A DNA stretch of 64,000 nucleotides, from positions 11,725,268 through 11,789,267 of the forward strand of contig CM056744.1 of NCBI GenBank assembly GCA_029851415.1. Reading direction: 5' to 3'. The first letter of the stretch is position 1; each line of letters begins with the position of its first letter. Source of the DNA: Eretmocerus hayati. Lineage: Eukaryota > Arthropoda > Insecta > Hymenoptera > Aphelinidae. Shown here piece by piece: positions 13,123-26,239 of the stretch. The position numbers and the translations under genes were made by a program. Below the pieces are notes generated by a model, which did no database searches, was not told the origin of the DNA, and was given only the letters and a program-made list of their open reading frames with translations.

Positions 13123-13574
13123 ATTACACCCAGGGGCGTCACTTTCCCTATGGATGGTATGGTATGGATGAATCCACACCTGGGCCAAGAATACGTATGG
13201 AAATCCACACCTGGGAAATCGGTCCGGAGCGAACAAAAATTTTGCAACTCAATATAGTAAAGATCTGTCTATCGAGTTCTGTGTTTGCACATTCTGAAAT
13301 TATCTAAATTTCAAAGTCGAAATCGCACAGTTCCTTAGATTTGCCCTTATAAGAGTTAATACCTATAGAATGCAAACCTGCAGTAAAAGAGTGAACTACA
13401 CTCAATCGCATAGACTCCTAGAAACCTTGGCCCAACCCACTCTCACCAAACTTTAGCGAGCTCTTCGAATTGCGATGACCTTTTTTTTTTTTTTTTTTTT
13501 TTTAAGCTCTCACTTTAGACCCCTGAGGCGATCCATACCTGGGAAATTGGGCGAGTGGCGCCCCTGATTACACC
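13123..13574. mobile_element. hAT-type element with perfect 8-bp target duplication
   Basis: The body is 13131-13566 (436 bp), with ends CAGGGGCGTCACT and AGTGGCGCCCCTG, and identical octamers ATTACACC at 13123-13130 and 13567-13574. The CAGGGGCG terminus and 8-bp duplication identify the hAT superfamily. It holds repeated ATCCACACCTGGG motifs near the left end, a related ATCCATACCTGGG near the right end, and a T23 tract at 13481-13503. It has no coding capacity. Confidence 0.88.
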
Positions 13575-16011
13575 GATATTACACAACAGATTTTGCTCTA
13601 ACCTATTCTATCATCTATATCCCTCTGTAACTAAATAATCCTTTCCAGTACAATATTGTCACGCCAAGATATACCAACATACCTAAACCATACTTATATC
13701 ATCTCCCACTCGTTCTCTCACGACCCCTCATCGATAAGTCCAAAATATGCCCACGAGAAATTACATCATTACTGTAGGCGGACATCCTTTGATTAATCGT
13801 GCGCGCCAATAATTGTCATTGTTGTATATACTGTACACCTTCGCGACCCTGTATAAAATCGGTCACTCTTACTTTTCTTCCAAGTCAGCTCTTGCTAGTT
13901 AATTTTGAGTGTAATCTGGAGTTTGAGTTCGCAACAAGCTTATTTCCCTAGACTGATGGTCAGAAAATGAACGTGGTCTGAACATGACTCAATGAGAATT
14001 TATAAATTTCTCATAATCGTGTTTGGGACTAATTTTTTGTGTCTAATATCTGCCTTACTCCGATAACTTACTAGCCCCAAAGTGACTATTTATTATAAAT
14101 AGTATCGAGTCTTCTCGCTCATTATAGGTTTATGGCACGATTACGAATGCAACGAGTTTTCAAATTGGACTATTAGATAGCTTTCGGAATAAACAAAATC
14201 GGAAAACGGATATCTTTTCCCTTCAATCATCAGATTTTTGAGTTTTTGCCATTCCATTATGACATTGATTTAATGATCTTGGATGTGGCTGAATAACAAG
14301 AATAATTTCGAATATGTTGTGGTAAGCTTACAAAATTTTCTATTCTCGAACTATATAGATTTTAAGGTAACAATCAGTAATCATCAGATGATTCTGGTGC
14401 ACGTGAGCTCACGATCTTGACTCTTACAACATAATAATCGTAAAGTTCACAGTACTATTACAAAGCCTTCAACCCAACTCAACTCGAACTGATCAAGATC
14501 ACATTATTCCACGAAAGTCTTTATCGAACCATCGAATTAACCTTCAAATAGTTTCCTTCTATACATTCCCTACATATCAGCTTCTCACGATTTGGATCTT
14601 CCACCCCACCTTCACCCACATGTAATACAAATCTAAACTCATGTAAGTACTTTTCAAGGTGATTAGCGACAAAAACAGTGGCAATTGCTACACAAAGTTT
14701 ATATCTAATACACACTGTCGTCGTGATCATGTGTTTTAGCATAAGTTAAAAGCATATATATGTCCTTAGAGTAACTCTCAATTAATTAGAAGCGAAAGTC
14801 TCTATAGTGAAACTGCTTGGTTGACTCCTGTACAGCGACTTTTGCGACGACAATAACGGCATCCAGAGTTGACGAGGGAACCATTGTTAAATTGTATGTA
14901 TTGTACGAGTATAGAAGTGTAGATGTTAGGAAGTTGGAGAGATAGTTTGGGGGGCGGTCTACATTCTCGTGCCATTCTTTTTCCTTGCAGTCATTTTTTG
15001 TTAAGTGATACGTTAAGAGACCTGGTTATCATAATCTGTAGGCTGGGGTTTTCAAGGTTGCAAAATGATTACCGTTTTCATTACGGTCTCATGGAGTCAG
15101 TATGCGGTTATAATTTAAAAAGTGAGGCAGCTGTTGGAGTTTTGACTGTGGTTGGGGGTCATTCATGAATGACTTTACGCTGAAATTCATCATTTCTTAA
15201 CTCCCCCCCCCCTTCCTGCTCCCTTGACCGATTGAGACTCTTTATAGAGCTTCTTTTATGCATAACCTGTCACGTTTTGCTCGCGTTTTGCGGACCTCCA
15301 TCCCCTTTTCCCCAAATAGACCACCCCTTGCTATGGAGTTGACAGATATGTCAAGGTTAGAACAGGTGAAGGATCCAACCGGGTTTAAAGTTGATCCGAG
15401 GTTTCAGGTAGTCATCTCTTGAGTTCAGTTTTTGAAGAGATGAATTTCAATTTTGATCATGCACGGATAATTCAAAAAAATGACACCATATCGTAAACAA
15501 CTCGTGAGCACAGTATACTATCTCATTTTTCGAAAACCGTAGTCACTTGCGAGGTCACTCAGATATCTCATGCGCGAGCTCATGTAGCTTGGAGCTGCCA
15601 ATATTGGGTACCCGCGGATCATGAAACCGGATACAGTGGCACGACCCAACGGCGCAAAGGTCGAGGAGAAATAGATGGGGAACAAAAGTAGGAAGTCATG
15701 GTCGCAGTGGTCACATGCGAGGTTCAATAAAAGCTTCATCATAATAGAAGATTGCAACCCTACTTTACCGTTGATTTGATTCTTGAGTCATCGTGGCAAT
15801 GAATAATTGAATCAGGATTAAAATTTGTCGTCAATTCTATGCGTAAGATCCTAATATATTCAACAATTGAGTATACGCCAGACCGCCTTAACCAAACAAA
15901 CAATTCTACAGAATGAAATAACATGAATCACAAGGATTGAAATCTCAAAAGAAAATGAACAATGGCAGCAGCAAAGCAAGTACAAATAAAATTTTTCCTA
16001 AAAGTTTGAAA
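13575..16011. other. non-coding apart from a small GC-richer ORF on the minus strand
   Basis: Nothing is supported except the candidate listed at 15518-15757. A C10 tract near 15203-15212 is the only other low-complexity feature. Confidence 0.4.
15518..15757 (-). other. possible coding fragment, unidentified
   Basis: A 79-codon minus-strand frame stands out because its third positions are GC-rich against AT-rich surroundings. The predicted peptide is hydrophobic, with stretches such as FLLLFPIYFSSTFAPLG and ILAAPSYMSS that could be parts of membrane segments. The first in-frame ATG is a few codons in (the upstream codon is TTG). No convincing splice acceptor or donor flanks it. It could be an exon or relic of a membrane protein, or chance. 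I do not assign a family. Confidence 0.22.
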
Positions 16012-17633
16012 TGGGCTATATCAGTATATTTCATCCAAATCTTGTGCACGACCCCCGCGAATCTTTTCGACAATTCTTCTACGTGAAAGTAGGTGCTAAA
16101 AGTAGTAACTTCCTAGAATTTCAGCCCGAGAAAGATATTTTTACGACCGTTAGAAGTTTTTGAAGTTCAAAAAAGGCCCTTTCTATCGTTTTTTCGAAAA
16201 ATACCAGGAACATTGTAGCGAGGTCTTCAGGGGTGCGTTCTCTTTGTCTTGACTCAACTTTCATGGAATAACTGTAGGAAAATCTCAAAACCAAATGCGC
16301 CCACTTTACGCGACGAAATGTAGAGTCACTCTTTCTCTTTTTTCAGACCATTTCAAATTGGATGCCATTTCAACACATCTCAATATTATTCAATCTAAAA
16401 TCAGTCAAACAGGGCTCAAGCTATGTCGATTAGAAAATAGTGAGTTATTATAAACCGCTCAATGTGTCCAGCTTCCCAAACTATCGCTCTCCGCGAATTT
16501 ACTTGAAACTTGACAATGTTACTCTTTCAAGTGTCCTCAACACGTGGCAAAAATTTGGCGCTGTATTTCGGCCTCAAATCCAACTCATACATTTTACAAT
16601 ACCCTAATGTTTGCAGATTTTCGGATAATTTTCGAAGCGGTTGCCGCTCTCTTTCTGCGCATCCGCACATCTTGATGGCTTTGGGAGTATTCTCAATCGA
16701 TAGCCTTTGCAATTTCCTTCAAAACGAACCCCTGACAAAGTCGATTTGATGCAACAAAACCAGAGATCTTAGCTGTTGTGAAGCAGGAAAAAGTTAGAAA
16801 GGCCGGAAGTACCTAAACTCCCAGGTTTCCAGGGTCACGACAAGAAAAGGCCGAGGTTCGTCATTTGGGTTTCCGTGATATCTAACTGCCTTTAAATAGT
16901 TAGAGCTCTGGTTCTGTTGGGCCAAACCGACTTTCTGAGAAGTAATTTTGAAGAAAATTGCAAGGCTATCAATTGAGAATATTTCTCAAGCTTCCACGCC
17001 GATGTGCGCACGCGCAGAGAGAGAAAACAGAAGCCTCTTCAAAAATTGCACAAAAACAACGAAAGTTATTGTATAACTCATAAGTCCGACAGGCGGTCGA
17101 AACACAGCGTGAACGGTGGCCTATTTGGAACAGTTGAAAAAGGAACTTCTTCAAGTTTTAAGCTGATTGGCGGAAATGCACTAAGATCACACGAGCTGGA
17201 CAAATTGAGCATTTTCAGTAGAGAACTAATTGAACTAGGTTAAGAAATATTGAGATGCATTGAAATGGCATCCATTTTAAAGTCGTCTGAGAATCGAAAA
17301 AGAGTGACTTTACATTTCGTCGTGTGAAGTGGGTGCATTTGGTTTTGAGACTGCTTTCCTACAACTATTCCCTGAAAATTGACGTCAAGCCAAAGAACAT
17401 GAGCCCCCGCGAAAACCTCGCTCTGCAATGTACCTGGTATTTAAAAAAAAAAATGCTCTAAAAGAGGCTTTTTTTGAACTGTGAAAACTTCTAACGGTCG
17501 TGAAAGAATCTTTTTCGGGCTGAAATTCTGGCAAGTTCAATACTTTTGGTACCTTTTTTCATGTCAAGAAATTGGCGAAAAGATCCGCGGGGGTCGTGCG
17601 CACAATCTGGCCGAGACATACTGATCTGACCCA
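16012..17633. mobile_element. large fold-back element, 1.6 kb
   Basis: The left arm from 16012 (TGGG then ATCAGTAT, then GTGCACGACCCCCGCG) pairs with the right arm ending 17633 (CGCGGGGGTCGTGCGCAC). Matching blocks continue inward, including the CGTTAGAAGTTTT region, CCAAATGCGCCCACTT against AAGTGGGTGCATTTGG, and GGTTGCCGC regions, to about 16780 and 16920. The whole element is one imperfect palindrome of about 0.75-kb arms. No transposase frame is intact. The open frames at 16510-16749 and 17004-17243 are complementary arms, not separate genes. Confidence 0.82.
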
Positions 17634-18619
17634 AGTGTATTTTCAGGATTCGGAGCATTTCTTAAATGCATTGTAGTCCGTGACACTTCCCGATCACTCT
17701 AATTGAATGACAAAAATGTGGCGTAGATAGCAGTCGCGAGTAAACCCAGCCGGCTTATATTCATACTAGCGGGGACATTTTTTGCATCACATCAATCATA
17801 TTTCGCAGACTGAAAAGATTTGTAAAAAGATTCACTTGTGCACAACGAGTGACATGCTCACTGCACTACAGGCCTACATATGTTTTAGCACATAATCGTG
17901 CCAGTATTATGGTGAAAGAAAAAGCACAGATTGCATGGAATAGAGCCAGTTTCGCTAGGCTAAAAAGTACCACTTGCACAGTTCTCAGACATAAATTCAA
18001 GTGCGATCTTACGATGCTCTTGAATTCGTGTTTCTAGTAGTACCGTTCACGGTATACTATCTTTTGCCCCTCATTGTATGAAATTCACTTTATATCATAG
18101 CTTGACTCGGATTATGTAGCAGCATTTTATGAATTTTTGGGAGACTTGATGTGCTTGTACATCCATTTAATGCAACTACCATCCATGAAACGGAAATCAT
18201 TTGGTATTCGCAGAACCTCTATAAGTTATAGTTGAGATGTTGGCAAAAATGATTGAGAATAGATCTAGCTCAATTTAATTATGGGCCAATAATTCCTAAA
18301 CTGATTGTACTATCAAACTTTCTTGAAATATGAAGAGCTTACAATTCAGATAATCAAAATAATCATTTGATATCTATGAGTTATTGAAAAGCTCATGTCT
18401 ACAAATTCATGCCAACCCAGGAATAGGTTATAACTCTAAGAATACCTCCAGATACCTTATCAAAATCTTCCATTCTATTACGACAAAGAAAGAGTGGACG
18501 AGTCGACAGTAATTCTGAAACAATCATGGACCCTTGTGAGAGATTCCATCTAAAACTGTGTATGTTTTGGTATAGCTTCCAATGCCTCAGCTAGGATGTC
18601 ATCTGCTGGTTTGAATCAT
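17634..18619. other. non-coding stretch
   Basis: No gene or repeat boundary can be supported in this interval. Confidence 0.4.
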
Positions 18620-18621
18620 TA

Positions 18622-19404
18622 CGGGGATCCCTCGTTATCCGCGGGGATTCTGTTCCAGAAAAGTACCGTGGATAAAAAAAACCGCGGATGAAGGTACCTA
18701 ATGGTCTTATGAAAAATAGGGGGTTCCGTTCCACTGAGTTGGCACATCACCAGGGACGTGATAATCGATCAATGTCTTAATTGAGTAGAATATTTCTTAT
18801 GAGAGCGTTTTGCAATATTGATACATAAAAACATCGAATCTTTGATGGCGAAGAAAGAACGAGTGCTCAAACCTGCAAGAAATTTATTGGAAGCTGCTTC
18901 AAAATCAGGATAAGTCAGTGATCTTCCACAGTTTTGCTGGTCTTGTGTAGTCTTGTGCATTTCTTCAAATTGTTTCCCTGAACCATGAATCTGAGATTCG
19001 CAGTCATTATGAGGTCATGAGTCATCGCCGAACATCTAATCCACTGTGAAAGGTCTATCATCTCAACATCATTTTTGACCCCGAAGTCTGCTCATGTGCA
19101 TCATGGGAAAGATCTCACGTCGGTAACTCAAATTCAAGATCTTCAACAATTCTGTGGTGTAAGTTGGTCTGGGAGAGGGAATCTGAGACTGATCGGATGT
19201 AAGATCATTGTAATCTCATGGTTCAGATGCATTTATTACTCGATGTGATCACAGATCATTGTTCATTTAATACAAGCAGAAATGCATGAAAATGAGATGA
19301 ATTCCGAGCAGTAATGACCATCGACCCGCGGATAACGAAACTAAGCCCGCGTATAACAAGGGACCGACGTGAAGAAACGACCCGCGTATAACGAGGTATC
19401 CCTG
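18622..19404. mobile_element. Tigger/pogo-like non-autonomous element
   Basis: The left end is CGGGGATCCCTCGTTATCCG. The reverse complement of the right end reads CAGGGATACCTCGTTATACG. TA flanks both sides (18620-18621 and 19405-19406). A CAGG-ATACCTCG terminus with TA duplication is characteristic of Tigger/pogo transposons. Several extra ACCCGCGNATAACGA-like motifs are clustered near the right end. No transposase frame survives in the 783 bp. Confidence 0.75.
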
Positions 19405-19984
19405 TACTCGATGTGACGATATATCATTGATTTGCAATACCAAGTATCAATTGAGATTCTTTGCTGGTGAGCCCGTGGGTGCCCAATGAGATTTCATCCA
19501 AAAATAAATGCTGTTGATATTGAATAAAGCATAGTAACTGATAAACAAATGGTATATTTTTGGTAAATCAGAATAGTTCTTGCTATCATAAGAATGACTT
19601 GGAATCACGTAGCATCAAATATCCTATCCCGCATATTTCTCTTCCCGACAATAAAAGTCATGTGCAACTCTTGATTGAGATGTAAATTAAAAAGTTTCGC
19701 ATGCATTTATCCGTATAGGTTTATAAGATCATACACGCATCGTATAAATATACACAGAAGAGCGTGTACCCTATTACGCCATGGGAAAACCTCGTGATGA
19801 TTACGGTATTTTTACAAGTTACTGAGACCAGAAAACAATGCATATCGGTATCTGAAATGAACTCATCATTTTTCTGAATTTGCATATCTCTCTGATCAAT
19901 CTCTACCTACCAATTAAGTAATTTCTTATGAATTTGAATAACCAAAACCCAAATTAACCTGTTGATTGGGAAAGAGTCTCACAT

Positions 19985-20792
19985 ACTCAGTTTAACACAC
20001 CTGGTAATAAGAAATTCTAAGTGCGCCAACTGATCAATAGTTTTGACCCACCTCAATATTTTTCAATACTTCATCGCATTTTAGAGCTTATTCCAAATCC
20101 TTCGAAATGAGCTAGATGAGTAAGTTCGATTTTGACCAACCAGAGCCGAGCTATCACGATTTTTCTGAAAAGTCATTTTTCACGAGTAGTTTGCAAATGG
20201 GTGTACCCAACATGCCTCCTTTTAGCCATTATTTCAACAATTCTGATATACCTGAATATTTTTGATGTACTTTGGCTCGTTTGAAAGCTTGTTCCAAAAC
20301 CTGCAAATTAGCTGATGTACATCTGATTCTGATCAACTGTAGTCGATTTGTCTTAATTTTCCAAAAAAAAAAAACCGATGTAAAGCGGCGATAATGTGCA
20401 TAAAATCCTTTGTTCGGCAACCACATTTGGAGCTTTCCACTAGTCCCTAACCGACCTACATATTTTGACGTGGTGAACACGTTCTGAGTGGTAAAAAGGC
20501 ATCTGTATTCCCTCTCGAGATAACCACATGGAGGCATGTTGGGTACACACCAATTTTGGCATTCATGTTTCGCAAACGATCTCCGTATTTTGTTCATGAA
20601 ATCGCTCCAAACCTCAAGTTTTGCAACTCAAAATATCGGATTTTCAAGGTCTCGAAAGAAGAAATTGAATGCGTTACAGTACGTTGAGATTGCTAGTCGT
20701 ACCAAAAACTGTCGCGCAGGTTTTACTAAACGTTGATGAGGGCATGTTGGGTACAGGGGGCGTGTTGATTACACTTACCTTATTAGAATAGT
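19985..20792 (-). mobile_element. copy of a TA-flanked repeat family with internal sub-repeats (reverse orientation)
   Basis: Reading the minus strand from 20792, the end TAAGGTAAGTGTAATCAACA is followed by GTACCCAACATGCC blocks. Then come roughly 200-bp units carrying AAGACAAATCG or ATAGCTCGGCTC, GGAACAAGCTTTCAAACGAG and ATTGAGGT-like landmarks. The same order is seen in the complete copy at 41592-42557. The far boundary near 19985 is approximate. A minus-strand frame of 122 codons inside (20229-20597) is a product of the repeat. Confidence 0.6.
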
Positions 20793-23674
20793 AATATACT
20801 AATTGTTTCCAATCTGCGGAACCATTGACGATGTGCGCGGAGTCGTCCTTTTCTACCGTGTGATAATTATTATCTGCATATTTGCTCAATTATAAGCAAA
20901 GTATAGCCTAATCATTCTCGACAGATAATATCTTGTGATTTTTCCTTCTCAACTTGATGGTGCATGCAGCACGCAATTATTTCTCGCTCCTCCACAAATA
21001 CCTTGAAACAATGACCGATGAGGAGAAAACAACTACCCGCATGAGAAATTACATCAAAGTTCACCAATTATCCTAAAGTGATATCAACAAGATCATACTT
21101 GTATACGAGTATTGCACCCGCGTGACTCTCGTTTTCATCAAAATTATCTATTCATACAGTAGTAGTCCACCTTTTCCATGAATATTACTTTTTCCGACCG
21201 AGAGTGAAAGTTTCAATTCGCATGAGATTTTGTTGATACTGCGGATGATGTACAGATGGAGCAGAAATTTCTGTGAGGATACAGCTCTCCAAGAAAATGC
21301 GAAAGAACAAAGCTTCTCGTCGTGGAATACAGATTAACTATCTCGAATCTCTGTTATATTCATACACTGGATAGATGATGCTCGTGATTTCGTACTGAAT
21401 TGTCGAGCCAATTCTGATCGAGCTAAACGAAGTTATCTGGACCATCTTTGCCTCGAATGGATTCCCGTGTGGTACACTTGCTGAATCGGTAATCTTAATG
21501 GACACAATTATATGGTAGTATTATTCTCCATAAATTTGGGTAGCCTATGCACGAATTTTAGAAATGTGAAATTGAAAGTAAACTGGATTGTATTATTCTC
21601 TGGTTGTTGATTTTCCGGCTGATAAGAGATATTGTGCACGTCTACTTGGAAAATAATCCAAGAGTCTTTTGCGTGGGAACTGAAGCAATTTTGAGGGCGA
21701 GTCAAATCCGATTTTCGAAAATTAAGGCATCAGTTTCTAGTGTAGATGATTGAAAAATATTTTCTGGTCTTATTTTGTTTAGAGAATATTTGTTGCGGGA
21801 ATGATTCATCTGAATGTAGATGATGGAGAAAGAAATAATTTTTAATCCGGAATATGCACAGTAGATGATCCACACCTCAGCTTGCCTCAGATACTTTTCT
21901 TCATGCATGGAGCCTCTGAAAATCTAGCTCACTTTCTCAACGGTTTCCAACATAGTTAAGCGATCATTTCAAAACGCGAGCTAAGAAATGTCCATTACTG
22001 ATTAAACTGAGAAAAAATAATCAGCATATCATAAAAACATCAATTTTAAGGTTTGCATGTTTAGCGAAGGTGAAAAGTAAGTTCAGCGACTTTTGAGCTG
22101 AAGTGACAAGCTATAATCATTTATTTTTCAATCAAATACCAATTTTTTCGAAGTTTCAAGTACATAGAAATGTTGGAATTACGAAAATAACAAGGTCCCC
22201 AACCTAATCTGAGCCAAGATTGAATTTTCATCAACTTTGCATAGCGTTCATCAATCTTTAACTCGTATGTTCCTAGAATTTTGCATCGCACTATTTTCGT
22301 TTTGGCACACAAATGTGCTACACAATTTGACCGAACAATTTCGTTTTGGCAAGTTAGGCACACTGCACTTTTTTTAGTAATGTAGGGCTCAGGAATCAAA
22401 CCTAGAAATCCTGCAAAGAGTATTTCAAAGTTGGGGCAAAGACAAAAAAAATGAGCTAAGGGATGTTGAAATTGATCACATCAATTTTGTTTGGCATAGC
22501 TCGTAGTGACTAACAAGAAAGAAATCTAAAGTACCGGAAATCACACTTTTTTCTTCTGAGAATGCGCGGATTATTTAGAATCGATCCAGTACATTAATTT
22601 TTCTATATTTTAATATAACAAACATGATGACAATGCGCGGCAAGGTCTGCGGGTGCATACATTTGAGAACTTGAGTGGGGGGGAGGGGGGAATGAGGGAA
22701 TGGGGCAAAATAGGGACACTTACCTCACACATATAACGCAACGAAGTATATTATTAATTACTCGTGCTTAATGCGTCTTCGATAACCAACACTCTCAAAC
22801 TAATTGCTACTCTCTTTTATCAAATACTTCACATCCATACAATGCGCAAAAAATGTAGGAAATCGTCTAAGATTTATGATTCCTGAGAGAGATACGCGTA
22901 AATAGTGTTCAAGCGAGTCTCGGTATCTTTCCGTTAAAATGCTATAAATATATAGTGAATCGATTGCTCGTTGCGGTAAAAATCAAGCAGTTGCCGAGGA
23001 GGCATTCCTCTTCCTTCGACGCGTGGAATACAATGAAATTGTCGCCTATACGCGTGCACATGAGACAATGCTGCTCCTGAGAAATGAAGGACGTTGGCTG
23101 CATTGAATCAGGAAGCTCTGGGAGAATGCGGTGCGGATGAGTGGAGTTCCTTTCTATTTTCACAGAGCAGGAGTCGTGTCATTGAGAGATTGGTGATTTG
23201 AAAAAAAAATTGTACGTTTCGGAGGACATTTGAAAGGCTGTAGTATGCTGCGGTGCTTTTGAATCTCAAAATTGCTTCAAATTTTTGCTCAATTTCTTTT
23301 AGATGATTTGCTATTCTATCTTATTCACTACCAGGAACACTTGAAAATGTAGCTTTGACGATCAATTCATGTTATTACGATGGAAATAGGACAAAAAACG
23401 GCAAAATTGGAATTTTCAAAGTTTTTTATCTCCTTTTTTTTCTCTGATACAATCAGATATTTGACTTCAGCCCTCGAGTTCATTGATTCCTCGTATCAAT
23501 AGGGACTCGTAAGAATTTTTTCAGCTTTTTCTGACGCGTCAGAAAACAATGATCAGCGATTAGTAGAAATCGATCAAAAAGATTTTGTCCGATATATTGG
23601 ACATTGTGAGTGAATGGGTTATACTCGTGATGATCATGATAGCCAAGGCCGAAAGATTGCATGACATGATACTG
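20793..23674. other. non-coding stretch
   Basis: No gene is supported. A G-run patch at 22675-22690 (GGGGGGGAGGGGGG-like) resembles the poly-G edges of other repeats in the window. A minus-strand frame near 22942-23163 has no start or splice context. Confidence 0.35.
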
Positions 23675-24001
23675 ACAAGGGGAGCGCCAACCTTGCGGGT
23701 CCTGGTTCTTGACCTTTGAGAATCATCTTGTTTTGGTGAGAAATGAAGGTACCCAGAAGGGTTTTGTCCAATGCGCCTTTCATCTCCAGGTTCAGCGATG
23801 AAAATTAGCATTGCCAGTGTATCTATATATACGACTTTTGAACATGGTCCCACATAGGCAATGCTAATCATGGTTGCTGAATCTGGGAATAAAAGGCCCA
23901 TTTGACAAAACCCTTTTGGGTACCTTCATTACTCACTAAAACAAGATGATTCCCAAAGTTTCGTCAAGATTCAGGGCTCGCAAGGTTAGTCTTCCCGTTG
24001 T
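23675..24001. mobile_element. ACAAGGGGAG fold-back family, copy 1
   Basis: The arms of about 150 bp fold back: ACAAGGGGAGCGCCAACCTT at the left matches ACAACGGGAAGACTAACCTT (reverse complement of the right end). Inner blocks AATCATCTTGTTTT and GAAGGTACCC also pair. The loop holds GCAATGCTAA and a short TATATA stretch, as in copies 2 and 3. Confidence 0.75.
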
Positions 24002-24769
24002 AAGTTGAATCTTTGAATGAGCAGGTGAATAAATGAATAAATCAATTGCAACACTATAATTATTTGATTTCTGACTCCCGTTGTCCAATACACTATTTAA
24101 TCAAGCTCACGTTACAGATGAGGAAAAGCTCATTGCCAAATCACATGAACAGGCATGGTTCTCATTTAATAGAGCTTTTTTGAAAATATTTTCACCATCC
24201 TGCCATGCATGGAAGAGTCGATTCGAAAAATCCATGTAAAAAATCTAGCAAATGCAATTCCAGAGTTGAAGGCTTGTGTGAATGTATCTAGCTGAGTGTC
24301 GTCAAAGAGTAAGTGCAATTATTCAAACAAAACAAAATCGAGCCAAAAGCTCTTTATGCAGACTGTCGAAATTTAACAAGTAGTCTGTCAAAAATGAGAG
24401 TTCATTTGATCATCAGATAAGGAAGCTCAAAGTATTTGAAATAAGGTATGCCCCTCTTAACTTTTGGGAAAACAGTTACAAAAATTAACCAATATCATAC
24501 TGAAGAGGGATTCAGAACTTCATCTAATCTTTTATCATTTATGACGCTGTACTCAACAACGGTAAGACAGTATGAAAGTGCATTGCAGTGAAAGTTGGTT
24601 AGACTTGAAGGCTACACCGTTAGATGACGCCAGTACTACTGTGTGTTGGGAAATCGACATTCATTCTTTGTTTATCGTTTACCCTAGTTTCTATTTTTGA
24701 AAATAGATTATCAGCACATGTGGCACCGTCTCTCTTTAAAATAAAGTAATCTCAAAATTTTTTACACTA

Positions 24770-25107
24770 ACGAGGAAAGTCTGGAGCGTCCGGGTTCCCA
24801 AACCTTACCAAACTTTTTTCACAGTCTCGTATCACCTAGAAAATGAAGAATTCAGAGTTTCAAGTCAAATGGACCTTCTGTTCAGAGTTACAAGCGAAAA
24901 CGTGATCATTGTCAGTATACCTATATCTATTTATATCACTTTTCAACATGGGCCCATATGGGCAATGCTAATGTCATATGGGCTGCAACTTCGGACAGAA
25001 GGCCCATTTGACGGAGTTACTCTGGATTCTTCATATTCTAGGTGGTACAAGAATGTGAAAAAGGTTTGGTTATATTTGGTGACCTGGACCCTCCGGACTC
25101 CCCTTGT
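24770..25107. mobile_element. ACAAGGGGAG fold-back family, copy 2
   Basis: The left end ACGAGGAAAGTCTGGAGCG pairs with ACAAGGGGAGTCCGGAGGG (reverse complement of the right end). Inner blocks TTTTTTCACAGTCTCGTA, CACCTAGAA and ATGAAGAATTC pair with the right arm. The sequence is clearly related to copy 3 at 44077-44396 (same CACCTAGAA, GAAGAATC and CAATGCTAA landmarks). Confidence 0.78.
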
Positions 25108-26239
25108 GAGCTTCGTTAATCAGAAATGTCTAAGTAGTTCAACAAAATCATCATAGCAACTCTTTACTACAATTTCGACTAAAGTAATAAAATCGATGAT
25201 TCAGAACTAATTATTTCATGACAAAGCAATCCGTTTTTCCATGACAAGGAAACAGTCATGTCAACACTAATATTTGATATATTTTCTGTGATTTGAAAAA
25301 TTCTCTAGATCATTTATGATGATATCTTCCGTCGGATTTTTCTAATCGATGCTTATTTTGTATACCGATAGTTTGGTGGAACCACCAAACAAAGGTTTTT
25401 CCTCAGCTAATTGACATGAATTTCCGAAAGGCTGTTTCCATGCAAAAACATGATGGAGCCTTCTGCTTGGAAATCCCGTATCTAGGAATTTACTTGGTGA
25501 AACTCACTTTTGCTTGTACGGCTTCGACTCTCGTATTTTGATGAAATTGCATAATCATCCAAGAAGTGAAAATTTTCTTTGGAACTTTGGCCTTTGAACT
25601 CTTTTCACCAGCTTTAGAAGGCTACTTTTGTTGGTATTGGATCAACGATTCCCCGAGGGTCTCTCTCGGAGTTTTCTGATTAGAGTTTTACCAAAATCAT
25701 TAGTTTCTTCACAAAACTCGCATTATTCATTCCTTCATTGCAGCCAATTAATTCCCAATCGATCAGACGATCTTTCAAGAATTTCAGTTTAAAACTTATG
25801 TACTCCTTTTTCTCGATTCTTTTTCAACATTTGATCGTATCTGAAGATTTGGCCGCAAACTCCACAGATCCAAAGTCATATACATCCATTTTGAGTCACT
25901 AAATCATCAAGCTTCAAAGGTCATCTGGATCATACATCTTATTCACTTCAGATTATTCCAAATTTACTAATTACTCGAATACAACACAGTTGAAATAATT
26001 TCGAAAGATGATAATCAGCTTGATCAGTTGTTCAAATATACCCATATAGATTTTTGGAATAACCTAAGATAAATACATCATATCTCGATCAAAAACTATC
26101 AAAACGGCAATTTTATTCAGCCTATTGCACAATTTCAACCTCCCATCGACACAATACTACCCTTGAAATAACAAAAAAAAAAAAATAGTTTGCATCCGTT
26201 CCCACTCCATTCAGAGAAAACCGATCGACCTTATCATCA
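25108..26239. other. non-coding stretch with one short hairpin
   Basis: Apart from a perfect 8-bp stem hairpin (TTTGGTGG-AA-CCACCAAA) near 25371-25390 and an A13 run near 26171, nothing can be supported. Confidence 0.35.

Noticed and set aside
16510..17243. Overlapping frames on both strands at 16.5-17.2 kb
   Set aside because: They are the two complementary arms of one fold-back element.
20229..20736. 122-codon minus frame near 20.4 kb
   Set aside because: It coincides with units of the TA-flanked repeat; other copies do not keep it open.
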